NCBI RefSeq assembly: GCF_021083645.1
Contig: NZ_JAJNRQ010000001.1
Span: 124,001 to 188,000, forward strand
Reading direction: 5' to 3'
Source of the DNA: Schaalia sp. lx-260
Lineage (GTDB): Bacteria; Actinomycetota; Actinomycetes; Actinomycetales; Actinomycetaceae
Length of the DNA: 64,000 bases
This document shows positions 8,416 to 17,136 of the stretch, piece after piece (within the stretch, counting starts at the first letter, position 1; every line of letters begins with the position of its first letter). The position numbers and the translations under genes were made by a program. Under the pieces are notes generated by a model. The model saw only the letters and a list, made by a program, of their open reading frames with translations, was not told where the DNA came from and did no database searches.

Positions 8416-9867
8416 ATGTCAACAACATCTGCTGCGCATACGGCTACATCACCTTCTGTGGTGACTCGTACAACCGGTGATCTTGTCAAAGCAGCTATGA
8501 GTGGCTGGCTTGGTACAGCATTGGAATTTATGGATTTTCAGCTGTATTCCTTGGCTGCGGCCCTAGTTTTTAAGGACATTTTCTTTGGGCACGGTAGCCA
8601 AGCTGTTGCCATCATGTCCGCTATGGCTGTGTACGGTGTAGGCTACATTGCTCGTCCTATTGGCGCATGGTACTTCGGCCGCATGGGTGACCGTATTGGC
8701 CGCACGAAGGTTTTATTCATCACCATCGCGATGATGGGTGTCGCTACGACACTGATCGGCATACTGCCTACCTACGATCAGGTAGGTATGATCGCGCCGT
8801 TGTTACTGGTGTTCTTGCGACTCATTCAAGGTTTTGGTGCAGGCGCTGAAATTGCTGGCGCCTCTGTCATGCTTGCAGAGTACGCTCCACGTGAACGTCG
8901 TGGCATTATTTCTTCACTCGTTGCTCTTGGCACCAACTCTGGCACACTGGGGGCCTCTGCTATCTGGGCGATCCTGCTGGCAGTTATGGGTAATGATGCT
9001 GTGGTTGATTGGGGTTGGCGTATTCCCTTCCTCGCCTCAGTGGTTGTGATGGGACTGGCTGTTTACATTCGTTTACACCTGAAAGAAACCCCTGTTTTTG
9101 AGGCCTCAACAGAAGAAATCATTGAAGCCTACGATCAGCCTTTGTCTGCCCGTGAAGGTGAAGCTGAAACTACTCAGCTTGTCGCTGAAAAGGCAAAAAC
9201 ACCGAAGTCAGTGAAAGCATTTATCATTGCATCAATTCTGCGTTTTGGGCAGTCCGGTAACTCGGGTATGGTCCAGACCTACATGATTACTTTCTTGACT
9301 GCGAATATCCTTGTGGCAAAGACGGTTGCTTCAAGTGTTGTTATGTATTCATCAATTGTTGGTTTCTTGACGGTCCCTCTTATTGGTTACCTTGGTGATC
9401 GTTTTGGCCGTAAGCGCATGTACATTGGTGTGACAATCGCGGGTCTGATCGCAATTATCCCGTGCTTCTACCTCATGCTGAATAACTTGGGGACACACAC
9501 GGTGATGGAAAAGACAGCGAACGGCGAAATTGCTCACTTCTCGCAGCCGACTTTGCTGTTCTTTGTTGGCTACATTGTCTTGCATAACATCACAGTTTTG
9601 TCGATGTTCTCCTTGGAAAATATCACGATGGCGGAATGTTTCGGTTCTGCGCATCGTTACGAACAGCTCGCTTTGTCAAAGGAATTACCGAACCTTCTGA
9701 CTGCTGGTTTTGGCCCGCTGATCGCGGCTGCGTTGGTCGCTGTATTCCAGTCGTGGATTGCTTTGGCCATCATGATGGCTTTCTACACAGGTTTGACTCT
9801 GATCGCAGCAATCGTTATGCCTGAGGTTGCTAAACGTGACCTGACGCTCCGAGAGGACGCAATGTAA
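8416..9867 (+). CDS. MFS transporter of the metabolite:H+ symporter type, probable sugar-acid importer
   Basis: 483 residues with about twelve hydrophobic segments. Seen: the MFS loop motif twice, GRMGDRIGRTK after the second helix and GYLGDRFGRKR in the second half; the QGFGAGAEIAGASVMLAEYAP segment resembles the MHS subfamily. A Shine-Dalgarno AGAAAGG precedes the ATG. It lies between uxuA and a sugar-acid dehydrogenase whose start overlaps its stop by one base (TAATG), so it most likely brings in the aldonate or uronate used by this locus. The substrate is inferred from context only. Confidence 0.85.
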   Translation: MSTTSAAHTATSPSVVTRTTGDLVKAAMSGWLGTALEFMDFQLYSLAAALVFKDIFFGHGSQAVAIMSAMAVYGVGYIARPIGAWYFGRMGDRIGRTKVLFITIAMMGVATTLIGILPTYDQVGMIAPLLLVFLRLIQGFGAGAEIAGASVMLAEYAPRERRGIISSLVALGTNSGTLGASAIWAILLAVMGNDAVVDWGWRIPFLASVVVMGLAVYIRLHLKETPVFEASTEEIIEAYDQPLSAREGEAETTQLVAEKAKTPKSVKAFIIASILRFGQSGNSGMVQTYMITFLTANILVAKTVASSVVMYSSIVGFLTVPLIGYLGDRFGRKRMYIGVTIAGLIAIIPCFYLMLNNLGTHTVMEKTANGEIAHFSQPTLLFFVGYIVLHNITVLSMFSLENITMAECFGSAHRYEQLALSKELPNLLTAGFGPLIAAALVAVFQSWIALAIMMAFYTGLTLIAAIVMPEVAKRDLTLREDAM

Positions 9868-10901
9868 TGAAGGCAGTGCGCGTTGAAAAAAACGGTGACA
9901 GTGTTGAATTACGGGTGGATGAGGTTCCTGATCCGTTACCTGGCGCTGGCGAAGTCCGTGTAGCAATGGAATGGGGCGGCATTTGTGGCTCTGATTTGGC
10001 TTACTGGAAGCACGGTTCCTCTGGTACCGCTATTTTGCGTGAGCCGCTGATTCTTGGACATGAAATTGCTGGGCACATTGATGCCGTTGGTGAAGGCGTT
10101 CAGGGTTTGTCCTGCGGTGATCGTGTCACTGTGCATCCTGCAACGAATGTCGGTAACTATGTGATGCCAGAGCATTTACGTGGTCGTGATAATTTGTGGC
10201 CTGAATGTCGTTACTTTGGTTCAGCTGCTTTCTTGCCGCATGAGATGGGTGGTTTTTCCACGTATCGTGTGGTGCGTGCAGATCAGATTCGTCTGCTCCC
10301 TGAATCGGTGAGTACTCGTCATGGTGCGGTTGCTGAGCCTTTAGGTGTGGCTTTGCATGCCGTGAAACGTGCCGGTGATCTGACAGGGAAGCGCGTGTTG
10401 GTCAATGGCACTGGTCCGATTGGTGCTTTATGTGTGGCTGCTGCGCGTCATGCGGGCGCGGCCACGGTTTATGCGGCTGATATGGCTCCGGCTGCTTTAG
10501 CTATTGCTGGGGCGATGGGTGCTGATGAGCTGATTAATCGCGCTGAGGGGCAATCATTACCTGAAGATGTTGATGTGGCGATTGAGGCGACGGGTGTCTC
10601 ACGTACTTTAGGTGACGTGTTCTTGGCTACGGTACGTGGGGGACGTGTGGTTCAGGTGGGTAATATGCCTGCCGGTGAAGTTCCTGCGGCTCTTGGCCAA
10701 ATAGTGACACGTGAGATTGAATACGTTGGTTCTTATCGTTTTGTTGATGAGATCACTGAAGCGATTGCTGCTATGGCTGATGGCGTGAATGTGGAGCCTT
10801 TGCTGACTCATTCATTTGACATCGATCAGGCTGCTCAGGCTTTCGCTGTTGCTGCTGATCGTTCAACGGGTTCATCGAAGGTCATGTTAAAACTCAGCTA
10901 A
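9867..10901 (+). CDS. Zinc-dependent L-idonate/L-gulonate 5-dehydrogenase-like protein
   Basis: 344 residues of the medium-chain zinc dehydrogenase family. Seen: the catalytic zinc ligand Cys in GGICGSDLAYWKHG, His-Glu in LGHEIAGHIDAVGEG, a Rossmann GTGPIGALCV near residue 180, and a C-terminal SSKVML tail. The overall pattern (YWKHGSSGTAILREP) is that of IdnD/RspB-type enzymes. The usual four structural-zinc cysteines are not evident. The pathway has no uronate isomerase here, so oxidation of L-gulonate to D-fructuronate would feed the UxuB-like enzyme directly; L-idonate oxidation is the alternative. It is cotranscribed with the MFS gene (one-base overlap) and followed by a strong terminator. 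Confidence 0.72.
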   Translation: MKAVRVEKNGDSVELRVDEVPDPLPGAGEVRVAMEWGGICGSDLAYWKHGSSGTAILREPLILGHEIAGHIDAVGEGVQGLSCGDRVTVHPATNVGNYVMPEHLRGRDNLWPECRYFGSAAFLPHEMGGFSTYRVVRADQIRLLPESVSTRHGAVAEPLGVALHAVKRAGDLTGKRVLVNGTGPIGALCVAAARHAGAATVYAADMAPAALAIAGAMGADELINRAEGQSLPEDVDVAIEATGVSRTLGDVFLATVRGGRVVQVGNMPAGEVPAALGQIVTREIEYVGSYRFVDEITEAIAAMADGVNVEPLLTHSFDIDQAAQAFAVAADRSTGSSKVMLKLS

Positions 10902-10937
10902 ACACATATGCATGTTGCAATGTAATATGCTTGGGGG

Positions 10938-10963
10938 TGGGAGACTTTTTTAGAAGTCTCCCA
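10938..10963 (+). terminator. Strong terminator of the sugar-acid operon
   Basis: TGGGAGACTT (10938-10947) pairs perfectly with AAGTCTCCCA (10954-10963) around a six-base loop, 36 bases after the dehydrogenase stop. GTGTTTTCC follows. Confidence 0.8.
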
Positions 10964-11416
10964 CTCGTGTTTTCCTAAGAAAGTGCAGGATGGTCTTTCG
11001 CGTTCTCGTCCTCATTGTTGATCCTCTGTCTTTTTGTTGGTCTTTGATAATGGGGAGGGTGCAGAAAAACATGGTGAGACTTCACATATTTGAGGTTGTG
11101 AGAAGGGCTCTTTCTGGCTTAAAAGAATGAGAGATTTTCCCACATTTCATTTATGTTAAAAATGTAAAGAAATGTGTTGGTAGGGTATGCTATGTGGCAT
11201 ACAAGAACCTTGAATAAAATATGCGATAACCCGCAGTTTTATAGGGTCTTGAAGCATGTGGTTAGTCTGTAATGTCTGCCGTTTACACCTTTGCCTGTGG
11301 AATAGTGACTGAGGAAACAGCGCTATCGGTGTGAGCTGAAGGCATTCGATTATCCGCCACTGCTTGTCCGTGTGATGATTCCGTCTGCTTTCATCATTCC
11401 GCTTGATGGAGCCATA
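10964..11416 (+). promoter_or_regulatory. Intergenic region upstream of the pilin operon
   Basis: About 450 bases without a convincing gene. It must hold the pilin promoter, but no clear -35/-10 pair stands out. One inverted repeat, GTATGC-TATGTG-GCATAC (11185-11202), could be an operator. No tip-adhesin gene is present, unlike typical fimbrial clusters. Confidence 0.35.
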
Positions 11417-13032
11417 ATGAAGGAAAAAGAACATATGAGGATGTTTCCCAAAATCGGTGCGAGTGTAGCAGCGGCTTCGCTTGCTCTCTCTGTCTTAGCA
11501 TCAGCTGCTCTGGCTGCTCTGCCTGATTCTCCAGTCGATTCAGCTCAGGACGGTAAAGCCTCAATCACTATCGTCAAATACAAGAAAAATAAAGACAACG
11601 GCTCAGTGATTGGTAATGGTACTGAACTTACTGCGGCTCCTGGCAGTGCCGAGCCGATGGCCGGTGCAAAATTCACGCTGACAAAAGTCCAAAGCGTTCT
11701 CGTTGGGGGGGGGAAGCTGTAGACGTCTCTAACCTGGATTACACCAAGAATGAATCATGGGCAAAGATCCGCAAGGTACTTGGCGATGGCGCGAAACCAA
11801 CAGGTACAGTGACTTTGGACTCTGCTCCTGTGGGTGAAAAGACCACAGGCATGGACGGTATCGCTAAATTTGAAAACCTCCATTTTGGCCTTTACAAGGT
11901 TTCAGAAACCCAAGCTCCTGATGGTGCAACTCCAGCTGAAGACTTCTATGTGACACTTCCAATGCCTCACACTGAAGGGGCTTCACCGGACCACGTGAAT
12001 AAGTACCTTTACAATGTATTCGCTTACCCGAAGAACAAAGTCGAATACATTACGAAGAAGGTTGATGATTCAGCTCTGCGTTCCTCTGAACAAGATTTTT
12101 CCTGGACACTTGAATCCTCGGTGAACTCCTACGAAAAAGATGGTCAAAAGGGAATCACGAAATACACAATCACCGATACCTTGGATTCGCGTTTAACTTA
12201 CAAGTCCATTGAAATTAAAGGGCTGGCTGGTACTGAAGGCGCGCAAGAAGTAACTTTTGCTGAAGGCGTTGATTTCACTGCTACTTTCGATCAGTCAAAC
12301 CGCAAGCTCACCATTGAATTCATCGATTTCACCAAACTGAACTCGATCGCAAGCGATGGCGGTAAACTCACCACTCAATTTGTCACTACTTTCAATGCTG
12401 TGGGTACTGACGGTTCTGCTGTTTCCGGCGGTAACATCACCGACCTGAAGAACAAGGCATACCTGCGTCCAAACCAAGACCCCACCTGGGAAGACGAAGC
12501 AAAGCGAGTCCCATCAGATGAGCCGAAGGTTGAACTTGGTCGTATCCAAGCGATTAAGAAGGACGGAAAAACCAACGCTGCTTTGCAAGGCGCAAAGTTT
12601 GAACTCTACGATGAAGCTGGTAACAAGCTGAAGTTCTACGACAAAGCCGGCGCGCTTGTTGAGAGCACCACTTCGGATGCAGAAGGTAACCTCTGGTTTG
12701 GTGGTTTACGTACCTCCGATCAATCCAGCGGCAAAGAACTGACCGGCGATAACATCGTCAAGTATTACCTTGTTGAGGTTCAAGCTCCGGAAGGCTACGC
12801 AAAACTCGCTGAAGCAATTGAAGTTACACTGAAAACCGATCAAGACGGAAATGACCAGAAAGACGAAGACGGCTCAATTGTCACCCTTGACATTGAGAAC
12901 ACTCCTCGTACTCTCTTTGAATTGCCAAAGACCGGTGCCACGATTGCCATGGTCCTTGTCGGTGGTGGCATAATCTTGGTCATCGGTGGTGGACTCTACA
13001 TGTTTGCTTTGCGTCAGAAGAAGTCAGAGTAA
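11417..13032 (+). CDS. Class C sortase-assembled fimbrial shaft pilin (FimP-like), frame broken by a nine-G tract
   Basis: Major pilin subunit, secreted and polymerised on the cell wall. Seen: a start at ATG 11417 (GGAG five bases before) or ATG 11435; a signal peptide ending in a Leu/Ala-rich core; a pilin motif around NVFAYPKNK with the likely linking Lys; E-box-like YKVSETQAPDG and YYLVEVQAPEGY; and a C-terminal LPKTG signal, hydrophobic helix and basic tail. At 11705-11713 a run of nine G shifts the frame and a TAG follows at 11720-11722, so only about 101 residues would be made. With ten (or seven) G the frame continues as GGGEAVDVSNLDYTKN into the rest, giving about 538 residues, the normal FimP size. 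The gene is intact apart from this tract. It is followed 21 bases later by its sortase. Confidence 0.85.
11705..11713 (+). repeat. Nine-G homopolymer tract inside the pilin gene
   Basis: Nine consecutive G, at the exact position where the pilin frame must shift by one base. Adding one G or losing two restores the full-length pilin. The context is a surface structure gene, where such tracts often act as ON/OFF switches. Confidence 0.92.
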
Positions 13033-13053
13033 CCCTTTCAAGGATTGATGTAA

Positions 13054-13968
13054 TTGAGGCTCAAGGATGGGGATAAGCGTCGAATAATCGCATTAACGCT
13101 CATTATCGTGGGCTTGCTGCTGGCAAATTACCCGATGGTCCAAACAACATGGAATAACTGGGAAACCGCCAGAGCTACAGCTCGCGTCATTGAGCAGGCC
13201 GCAACAGAGCAGCAAAATGCTTCGGCACTTGAACTCGCAGAGGCATACAATGCGAAACTAGACTCTTTCCCCGTCCTTGACCCGTGGATTGATCGAGTAG
13301 CAAAACTCGACAACGATGACTGGGTTGAGTACGTAAAACAACTCAGCTTTGATGAGCGTGGCCTGATGGGTCGCCTCTCAATTGAAACCGTCAATATTGA
13401 CGTACCGATTTACCATGGCACGCACGATGAAACATTAGAACGCGGTGCCGGCCATTTATTTGGTTCCTCTTTGCCGGTGGGTGGTCCTCATCAACATTCG
13501 ATCATTACAGCCCACTCAGGTTTAGCAACTGCTTCAATGTTTGATTCATTAAGATCAGTCAGCGTTGGTGATCTTATTCGACTGGACTTCCCAGGCTTTA
13601 TTCGCGTATATCGAGTGAGTGGTGCGCGTGTGATTAAACCAGAGGATGTTTCAACTTTAGTTCCGCGTGCGCATGAGGATTTATTGACACTGATTACCTG
13701 CACACCCTACGGAATCAATACTCATCGTCTGCTTATTGAAGCTAAACGTGACCAGGCGGCCGAGGCGGAACTTTCTGCTGCGGGGAAATCGCCCTCACTT
13801 GATTTGATGGGGCATATTCCGGCATGGGTGAAATGGGGTTTTGGTATTGAGTTTGCTGGTGCCGGCATTATTGGTTTCACGATTTTTATGAGGCGCTTGC
13901 GTCGCACGCATGTGGAAAATAAAGGACTTCATGTCTCCCGTGATAACGGGCGTATAACAGGTGCGTAG
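13054..13968 (+). CDS. Class C (pilus-assembly) sortase
   Basis: Membrane transpeptidase that cuts the pilin LPKTG signal and joins pilin subunits. Seen: 304 residues; an N-terminal transmembrane segment (about 10-27); the catalytic His in IITAHSGLA; the catalytic Cys in LLTLITCTPYG; the Arg in HRLLIEAKR; and a C-terminal transmembrane segment (about 265-283), the class C layout. The start is a TTG at 13054 with AAGGA nine bases upstream. It directly follows the pilin gene and is almost certainly cotranscribed. If the pilin is switched OFF by its G tract, the sortase frame is unaffected, though polarity could lower its expression. Confidence 0.9.
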   Translation: MRLKDGDKRRIIALTLIIVGLLLANYPMVQTTWNNWETARATARVIEQAATEQQNASALELAEAYNAKLDSFPVLDPWIDRVAKLDNDDWVEYVKQLSFDERGLMGRLSIETVNIDVPIYHGTHDETLERGAGHLFGSSLPVGGPHQHSIITAHSGLATASMFDSLRSVSVGDLIRLDFPGFIRVYRVSGARVIKPEDVSTLVPRAHEDLLTLITCTPYGINTHRLLIEAKRDQAAEAELSAAGKSPSLDLMGHIPAWVKWGFGIEFAGAGIIGFTIFMRRLRRTHVENKGLHVSRDNGRITGA

Positions 13969-13980
13969 GCGCAGTTTTTT
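13962..13980 (+). terminator. Short hairpin plus T-run after sortase C
   Basis: TGCG (13962-13965) and CGCA (13970-13973) form a short stem followed by G and six T. It overlaps the last codons of the sortase gene. The stem is weak, so efficiency is doubtful. Confidence 0.4.
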
Positions 13981-14188
13981 GTGAGTTTTACATGGTGATG
14001 TGCGTAGCTCGTATATCGCATGTTCTGGTTGCGTTGAGCTGAGTGGCGGGCCTATCGGGTTTTTGTTGATCGTATGTGCAGGTATTTGCGACGTAGGTAC
14101 TAGGGATTTTCTGTTGAAAGCAGCTAATGTCGTCTATGCGCATGATTGCCATTCCTTACTACATATAGTGATTTCATGCATAAGAAAA

Positions 14189-14216
14189 TAGACACTTATG
14201 TGTTTTGTCTTATACA
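14189..14216 (+). promoter_or_regulatory. Possible promoter of the metal ABC operon
   Basis: TAGACA (14189-14194) and TATACA (14211-14216) are 16 bases apart. The DtxR-like box starts nine bases after the -10 element and would cover the transcription start. Confidence 0.4.
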
Positions 14217-14224
14217 ATTGATTA

Positions 14225-14243
14225 TTAGGTTTGCCTAACCGAA
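14225..14243. promoter_or_regulatory. DtxR/IdeR/TroR-type metalloregulator operator
   Basis: TTAGGTTTGCCTAACCGAA matches the classic 19-base DtxR box (TTAGGTTAGCCTAACCTAA) at most positions, with intact TTAGG and CCTAACC arms. It sits 27 bases before the start codon of the metal-binding lipoprotein. A DtxR-family repressor loaded with Mn2+ or Fe2+ would block transcription when metal is plentiful. The regulator gene is not in this window. Confidence 0.8.
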
Positions 14244-14269
14244 AAAATAAATACACTGGAGGCTTCAAT

Positions 14270-15232
14270 ATGAATCGACGACTCATCGGTGCAACAGTGG
14301 CGTTGCTCTTTTCCTTGCCACTTGCCGCATGTTCAACCGGCGGCGCTGCCCAATCTGATGCGATGGCCGCATCGGGCGCCCAAACACCCTCTGCAGGAAA
14401 ACTGTCAATTGTCGCCACAACCGGCTACCTTGGTGATGCCGCCAAACAAATCGCCCCAAATGCTGAGGTCACAGTCCTCGTAGGTCCCGGCGGTGACCCG
14501 CACACACAAGAGCTCACCACACAAGACACACAAAAACTTGAAAATGCTGACGTAGTTTTGTGGACCAGCCACGACATGGAACACAAAATGATGGACCAGC
14601 TCGACAAGCTCGGTGAAAAACAAGTAGCCGCTGCTGAAGCAATCCCTGAAAGCGACCTATTGCCTTGGGAAGAAGACGGCAAAATCGAAGGCCATGATCC
14701 TCACGTATGGAACTCCCCAGATAACTGGAAATATGTCGTCATGGCTGCCGCTGAAAAAATCGCTCAAATCGACGCAAAAAACGCTGACACATACAAAAAG
14801 AACGCTGCGGCCTACACCGCAAAGATCGACCAAGCAAAAGCTGACGCCAAGAAACTCTTTGACGCAATACCGCAAGAAAAGCGCGTTCTCATCACAGGAC
14901 ATGACGCATTCAATTACCTCGGCAAGACCTACGGCATTGAAATCCACGCGACAGACTTCGTTTCCTCTGAATCAGAAATGTCCGCGGCTGAAATTGACGA
15001 ACTTGCCACTTTGATTGCTGAAAAGAAAATCCCCATGATTTTCCAAGACAACTTGAAGAACCCTGAAGCAATCAACCACGTCAAAGACGCTGTGAAATCA
15101 AAGGGCTGGGAAGTGGAAGTATCCGACAAGCCTTTGTACGCAGATTCTCTTGGTGAATCAGCCCCAGTGGACACCTACCTCGGTGTCTTTGCCTACAACG
15201 CACAAGCAATCACTGAGGCTCTGAACAAGTAA
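14270..15232 (+). CDS. Metal (Mn/Zn)-binding lipoprotein of an ABC importer, TroA-like
   Basis: Captures a transition metal outside the membrane and passes it to the ABC permeases encoded downstream. Seen: 320 residues; a signal peptide with lipobox LAAC (Cys 21); and candidate metal ligands His 78 in GGDPHTQ, His 145 in GHDPHVW, His 211 in TGHDAF and Asp 292 in YADSLGE. This His-His-His-Asp set is that of TroA-like cluster A-I proteins, whereas PsaA has Glu in third place. ATG 14270 was chosen because GGAGG lies seven bases upstream. The DtxR-type box upstream argues for Mn or Fe control; the ligand set also allows Zn. Confidence 0.88.
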   Translation: MNRRLIGATVALLFSLPLAACSTGGAAQSDAMAASGAQTPSAGKLSIVATTGYLGDAAKQIAPNAEVTVLVGPGGDPHTQELTTQDTQKLENADVVLWTSHDMEHKMMDQLDKLGEKQVAAAEAIPESDLLPWEEDGKIEGHDPHVWNSPDNWKYVVMAAAEKIAQIDAKNADTYKKNAAAYTAKIDQAKADAKKLFDAIPQEKRVLITGHDAFNYLGKTYGIEIHATDFVSSESEMSAAEIDELATLIAEKKIPMIFQDNLKNPEAINHVKDAVKSKGWEVEVSDKPLYADSLGESAPVDTYLGVFAYNAQAITEALNK

Positions 15233-15303
15233 CGCACCCACGTGTGCATCCCCTCTTTCAGCCCGCCGAAATAAACATGCGCAGGCGTGAAAGAAATACA
15301 GCT

Positions 15304-15349
15304 GAGCACGGGGTTCGAGAAACTCATACTCTCGAACCCCGTTGTGCTC
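15304..15349 (+). terminator. Strong hairpin between the metal-binding protein and ATPase genes (attenuator)
   Basis: A perfect stem, ACGGGGTTCGAGA (15308-15320) with TCTCGAACCCCGT (15330-15342), is extended by GAGCAC/GTGCTC around a small bulge. It probably stops part of the transcripts or protects the upstream mRNA end, giving more binding protein than transporter. Confidence 0.7.
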
Positions 15350-15367
15350 TTTGAATGAAAGGCGCAT

Positions 15368-16192
15368 ATGTTTGCCTGCGAGGTGAAAAACCTTTCCGTT
15401 GCTTACCATGACCGCGTTGCCTTACACAACGTATCAATCCAAGTGAACACCGGTGACGTCATGGCGATACTCGGACCAAACGGAGCCGGAAAATCAACAC
15501 TCGTCAAAGCCGCTGTTGGCCTCATCCCATCTCTTACAGGGAACGTGGAATTCTTCGGTGAACCTCTTGATAAAGTACGTCACCGAGTGGCCTATATGCC
15601 ACAAGCCGCAGAAATCGACTGGGACTTTCCTGCTACTGTCCGAGACATCGTTACAATGGGAACATACGGGCGACTCGGATGGCTTAAACGCCCAGGAGCA
15701 CGTGAACACGCTGCCGTGAAAGAATCATTAGAAGCAGTAGGAATTAGTGATCTAGCCGATCGTCAGATCTCGCAACTGTCAGGCGGACAAAAACAGCGCG
15801 TATTTGTTGCCCGCACACTCGCGCAACGCGCAGACCTGTGCATCCTCGACGAACCTTTCGCAGGTGTCGATGTGGCTTCTGAACACGCCATCACAGATGT
15901 ACTCAGCGCACTACAAGAAGCCGGAACCACCGTCATCATTGTCCACCATGACTTATCAACAGTTCGTCGTTTTTGCACAGCATCCACTCTGCTGTCCTCT
16001 GGAAAACTCATTGCAACTGGCCCCCTCGAAGAATCCTTCACACAAGACAAATTACATATCGCCTACGGATTACTCGACGAAAAAATGATGAGCGCGCACC
16101 CCACGCAAAAGGCGACAGAAAAAACGGCACTACACCCAGAAACCGAAAAACAGGAAGCCGCCCCCGATGAATCAGCGGGAGAAAACAAATGA
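15368..16192 (+). CDS. Metal ABC importer, ATP-binding protein
   Basis: Powers metal import. Seen: 274 residues; Walker A GPNGAGKST near residue 39; Q-loop MPQAAEIDW; signature LSGGQKQRVF; Walker B LCILDEPFAGVD; and a switch His in VIIVHHDLS. The C-terminal 40 residues are a charged tail. It starts at ATG 15368 after GAAAGG and overlaps the following permease gene by four bases (ATGA). It belongs to the Mn/Zn cluster with two permease genes downstream. Confidence 0.92.
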   Translation: MFACEVKNLSVAYHDRVALHNVSIQVNTGDVMAILGPNGAGKSTLVKAAVGLIPSLTGNVEFFGEPLDKVRHRVAYMPQAAEIDWDFPATVRDIVTMGTYGRLGWLKRPGAREHAAVKESLEAVGISDLADRQISQLSGGQKQRVFVARTLAQRADLCILDEPFAGVDVASEHAITDVLSALQEAGTTVIIVHHDLSTVRRFCTASTLLSSGKLIATGPLEESFTQDKLHIAYGLLDEKMMSAHPTQKATEKTALHPETEKQEAAPDESAGENK

Positions 16193-17136
16193 TTCCCGTG
16201 GAACTTATTGACCCGCTGACATTTTTTGCCAGCTACACGTTCCGCACAATGCTCATAGGAACAGCGCTGGTCGGTGTGGCTTCCAGTATGCTCGGCGCTT
16301 TCTTGTACCTGACAAAACAATCACTCATTTCAGATGTCATGGGACACTCAGCGACATCCGGTGTCACACTCGCTTTTATCGTGGCAGCAGGGCTTTTCGC
16401 CGTAGACGGACGATCAATGCTGGTCCTCACCCTTGGTTCAATCATCACATCAACACTTGCCGTATTACTAGCAAATGCGATATCAGTCCACTCGCGCATC
16501 GGTATTGACGCGGCAATGGTGATTTGCCTAGCCCTTTTCTACGGTGGGGGAATGGTCCTTTTGAGGGTGATTACTCACTCAACCCTGCCTAATCGTGGCG
16601 GCATCGACAAATACATGTTCGGCAACGCGGCCACGCTGACACACGAAGACCTTATAACAGCCGCATGTTTTGCTGCTTTTGCTCTGATAGTTATGTGCGT
16701 CGGATGGAAAGAACTCAAAATATTCGCCTTTGACCCTATCCATGCGCAAACCCTTGGATTTTCGCCCAAACTTATCCGCTTCATCCTCCTTGGAGCCGCA
16801 TCTGTTGCCGTTATCATCGGTATTAAAGCCGTAGGCCTTATCCTTGTTGTCGCATTTGCGATCACACCGGCTGCCGCAGCCCGCCAATGGACGCATCGCC
16901 TCTCAACAATGGTGCTGCTTTCAGGTATTTTCGGAGGCTCAGCGGGAGTCATCGGTTCCTACATTTCCGTTAATTTCGGGAAAGTACCGACAGGGCCGGT
17001 TATAGTCCTCGTTCTCGCCCTCATTTTGCTGGTGTCATTATTTGCTGCTCCGCAGCGCTCCGTTATCCGGCGGCATAGCGAGCGTATGCGTCAAAGACGA
17101 GCTTTGCTGGCCCAAGTCACAGGGGGAACACACTAA
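16189..17136 (+). CDS. Metal ABC importer permease (first of two)
   Basis: 315-residue polytopic protein of the ABC-3 (ZnuB/MntB/TroC) family with about eight to nine hydrophobic segments. The family feature DVMGHSATSGVTLAF is near residue 50 and the AFAITPAAAARQW segment near residue 220. It starts within the ATPase stop (ATGA) and its own stop overlaps the next permease start by one base. Two different permeases suggest a heterodimeric channel. Confidence 0.9.
   Translation: MIPVELIDPLTFFASYTFRTMLIGTALVGVASSMLGAFLYLTKQSLISDVMGHSATSGVTLAFIVAAGLFAVDGRSMLVLTLGSIITSTLAVLLANAISVHSRIGIDAAMVICLALFYGGGMVLLRVITHSTLPNRGGIDKYMFGNAATLTHEDLITAACFAAFALIVMCVGWKELKIFAFDPIHAQTLGFSPKLIRFILLGAASVAVIIGIKAVGLILVVAFAITPAAAARQWTHRLSTMVLLSGIFGGSAGVIGSYISVNFGKVPTGPVIVLVLALILLVSLFAAPQRSVIRRHSERMRQRRALLAQVTGGTH

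Noticed and set aside
11156-11434. 92-residue minus-strand frame upstream of the pilin gene
   Set aside because: No ribosome-binding site, odd composition, and it covers the region where the pilin promoter must lie.
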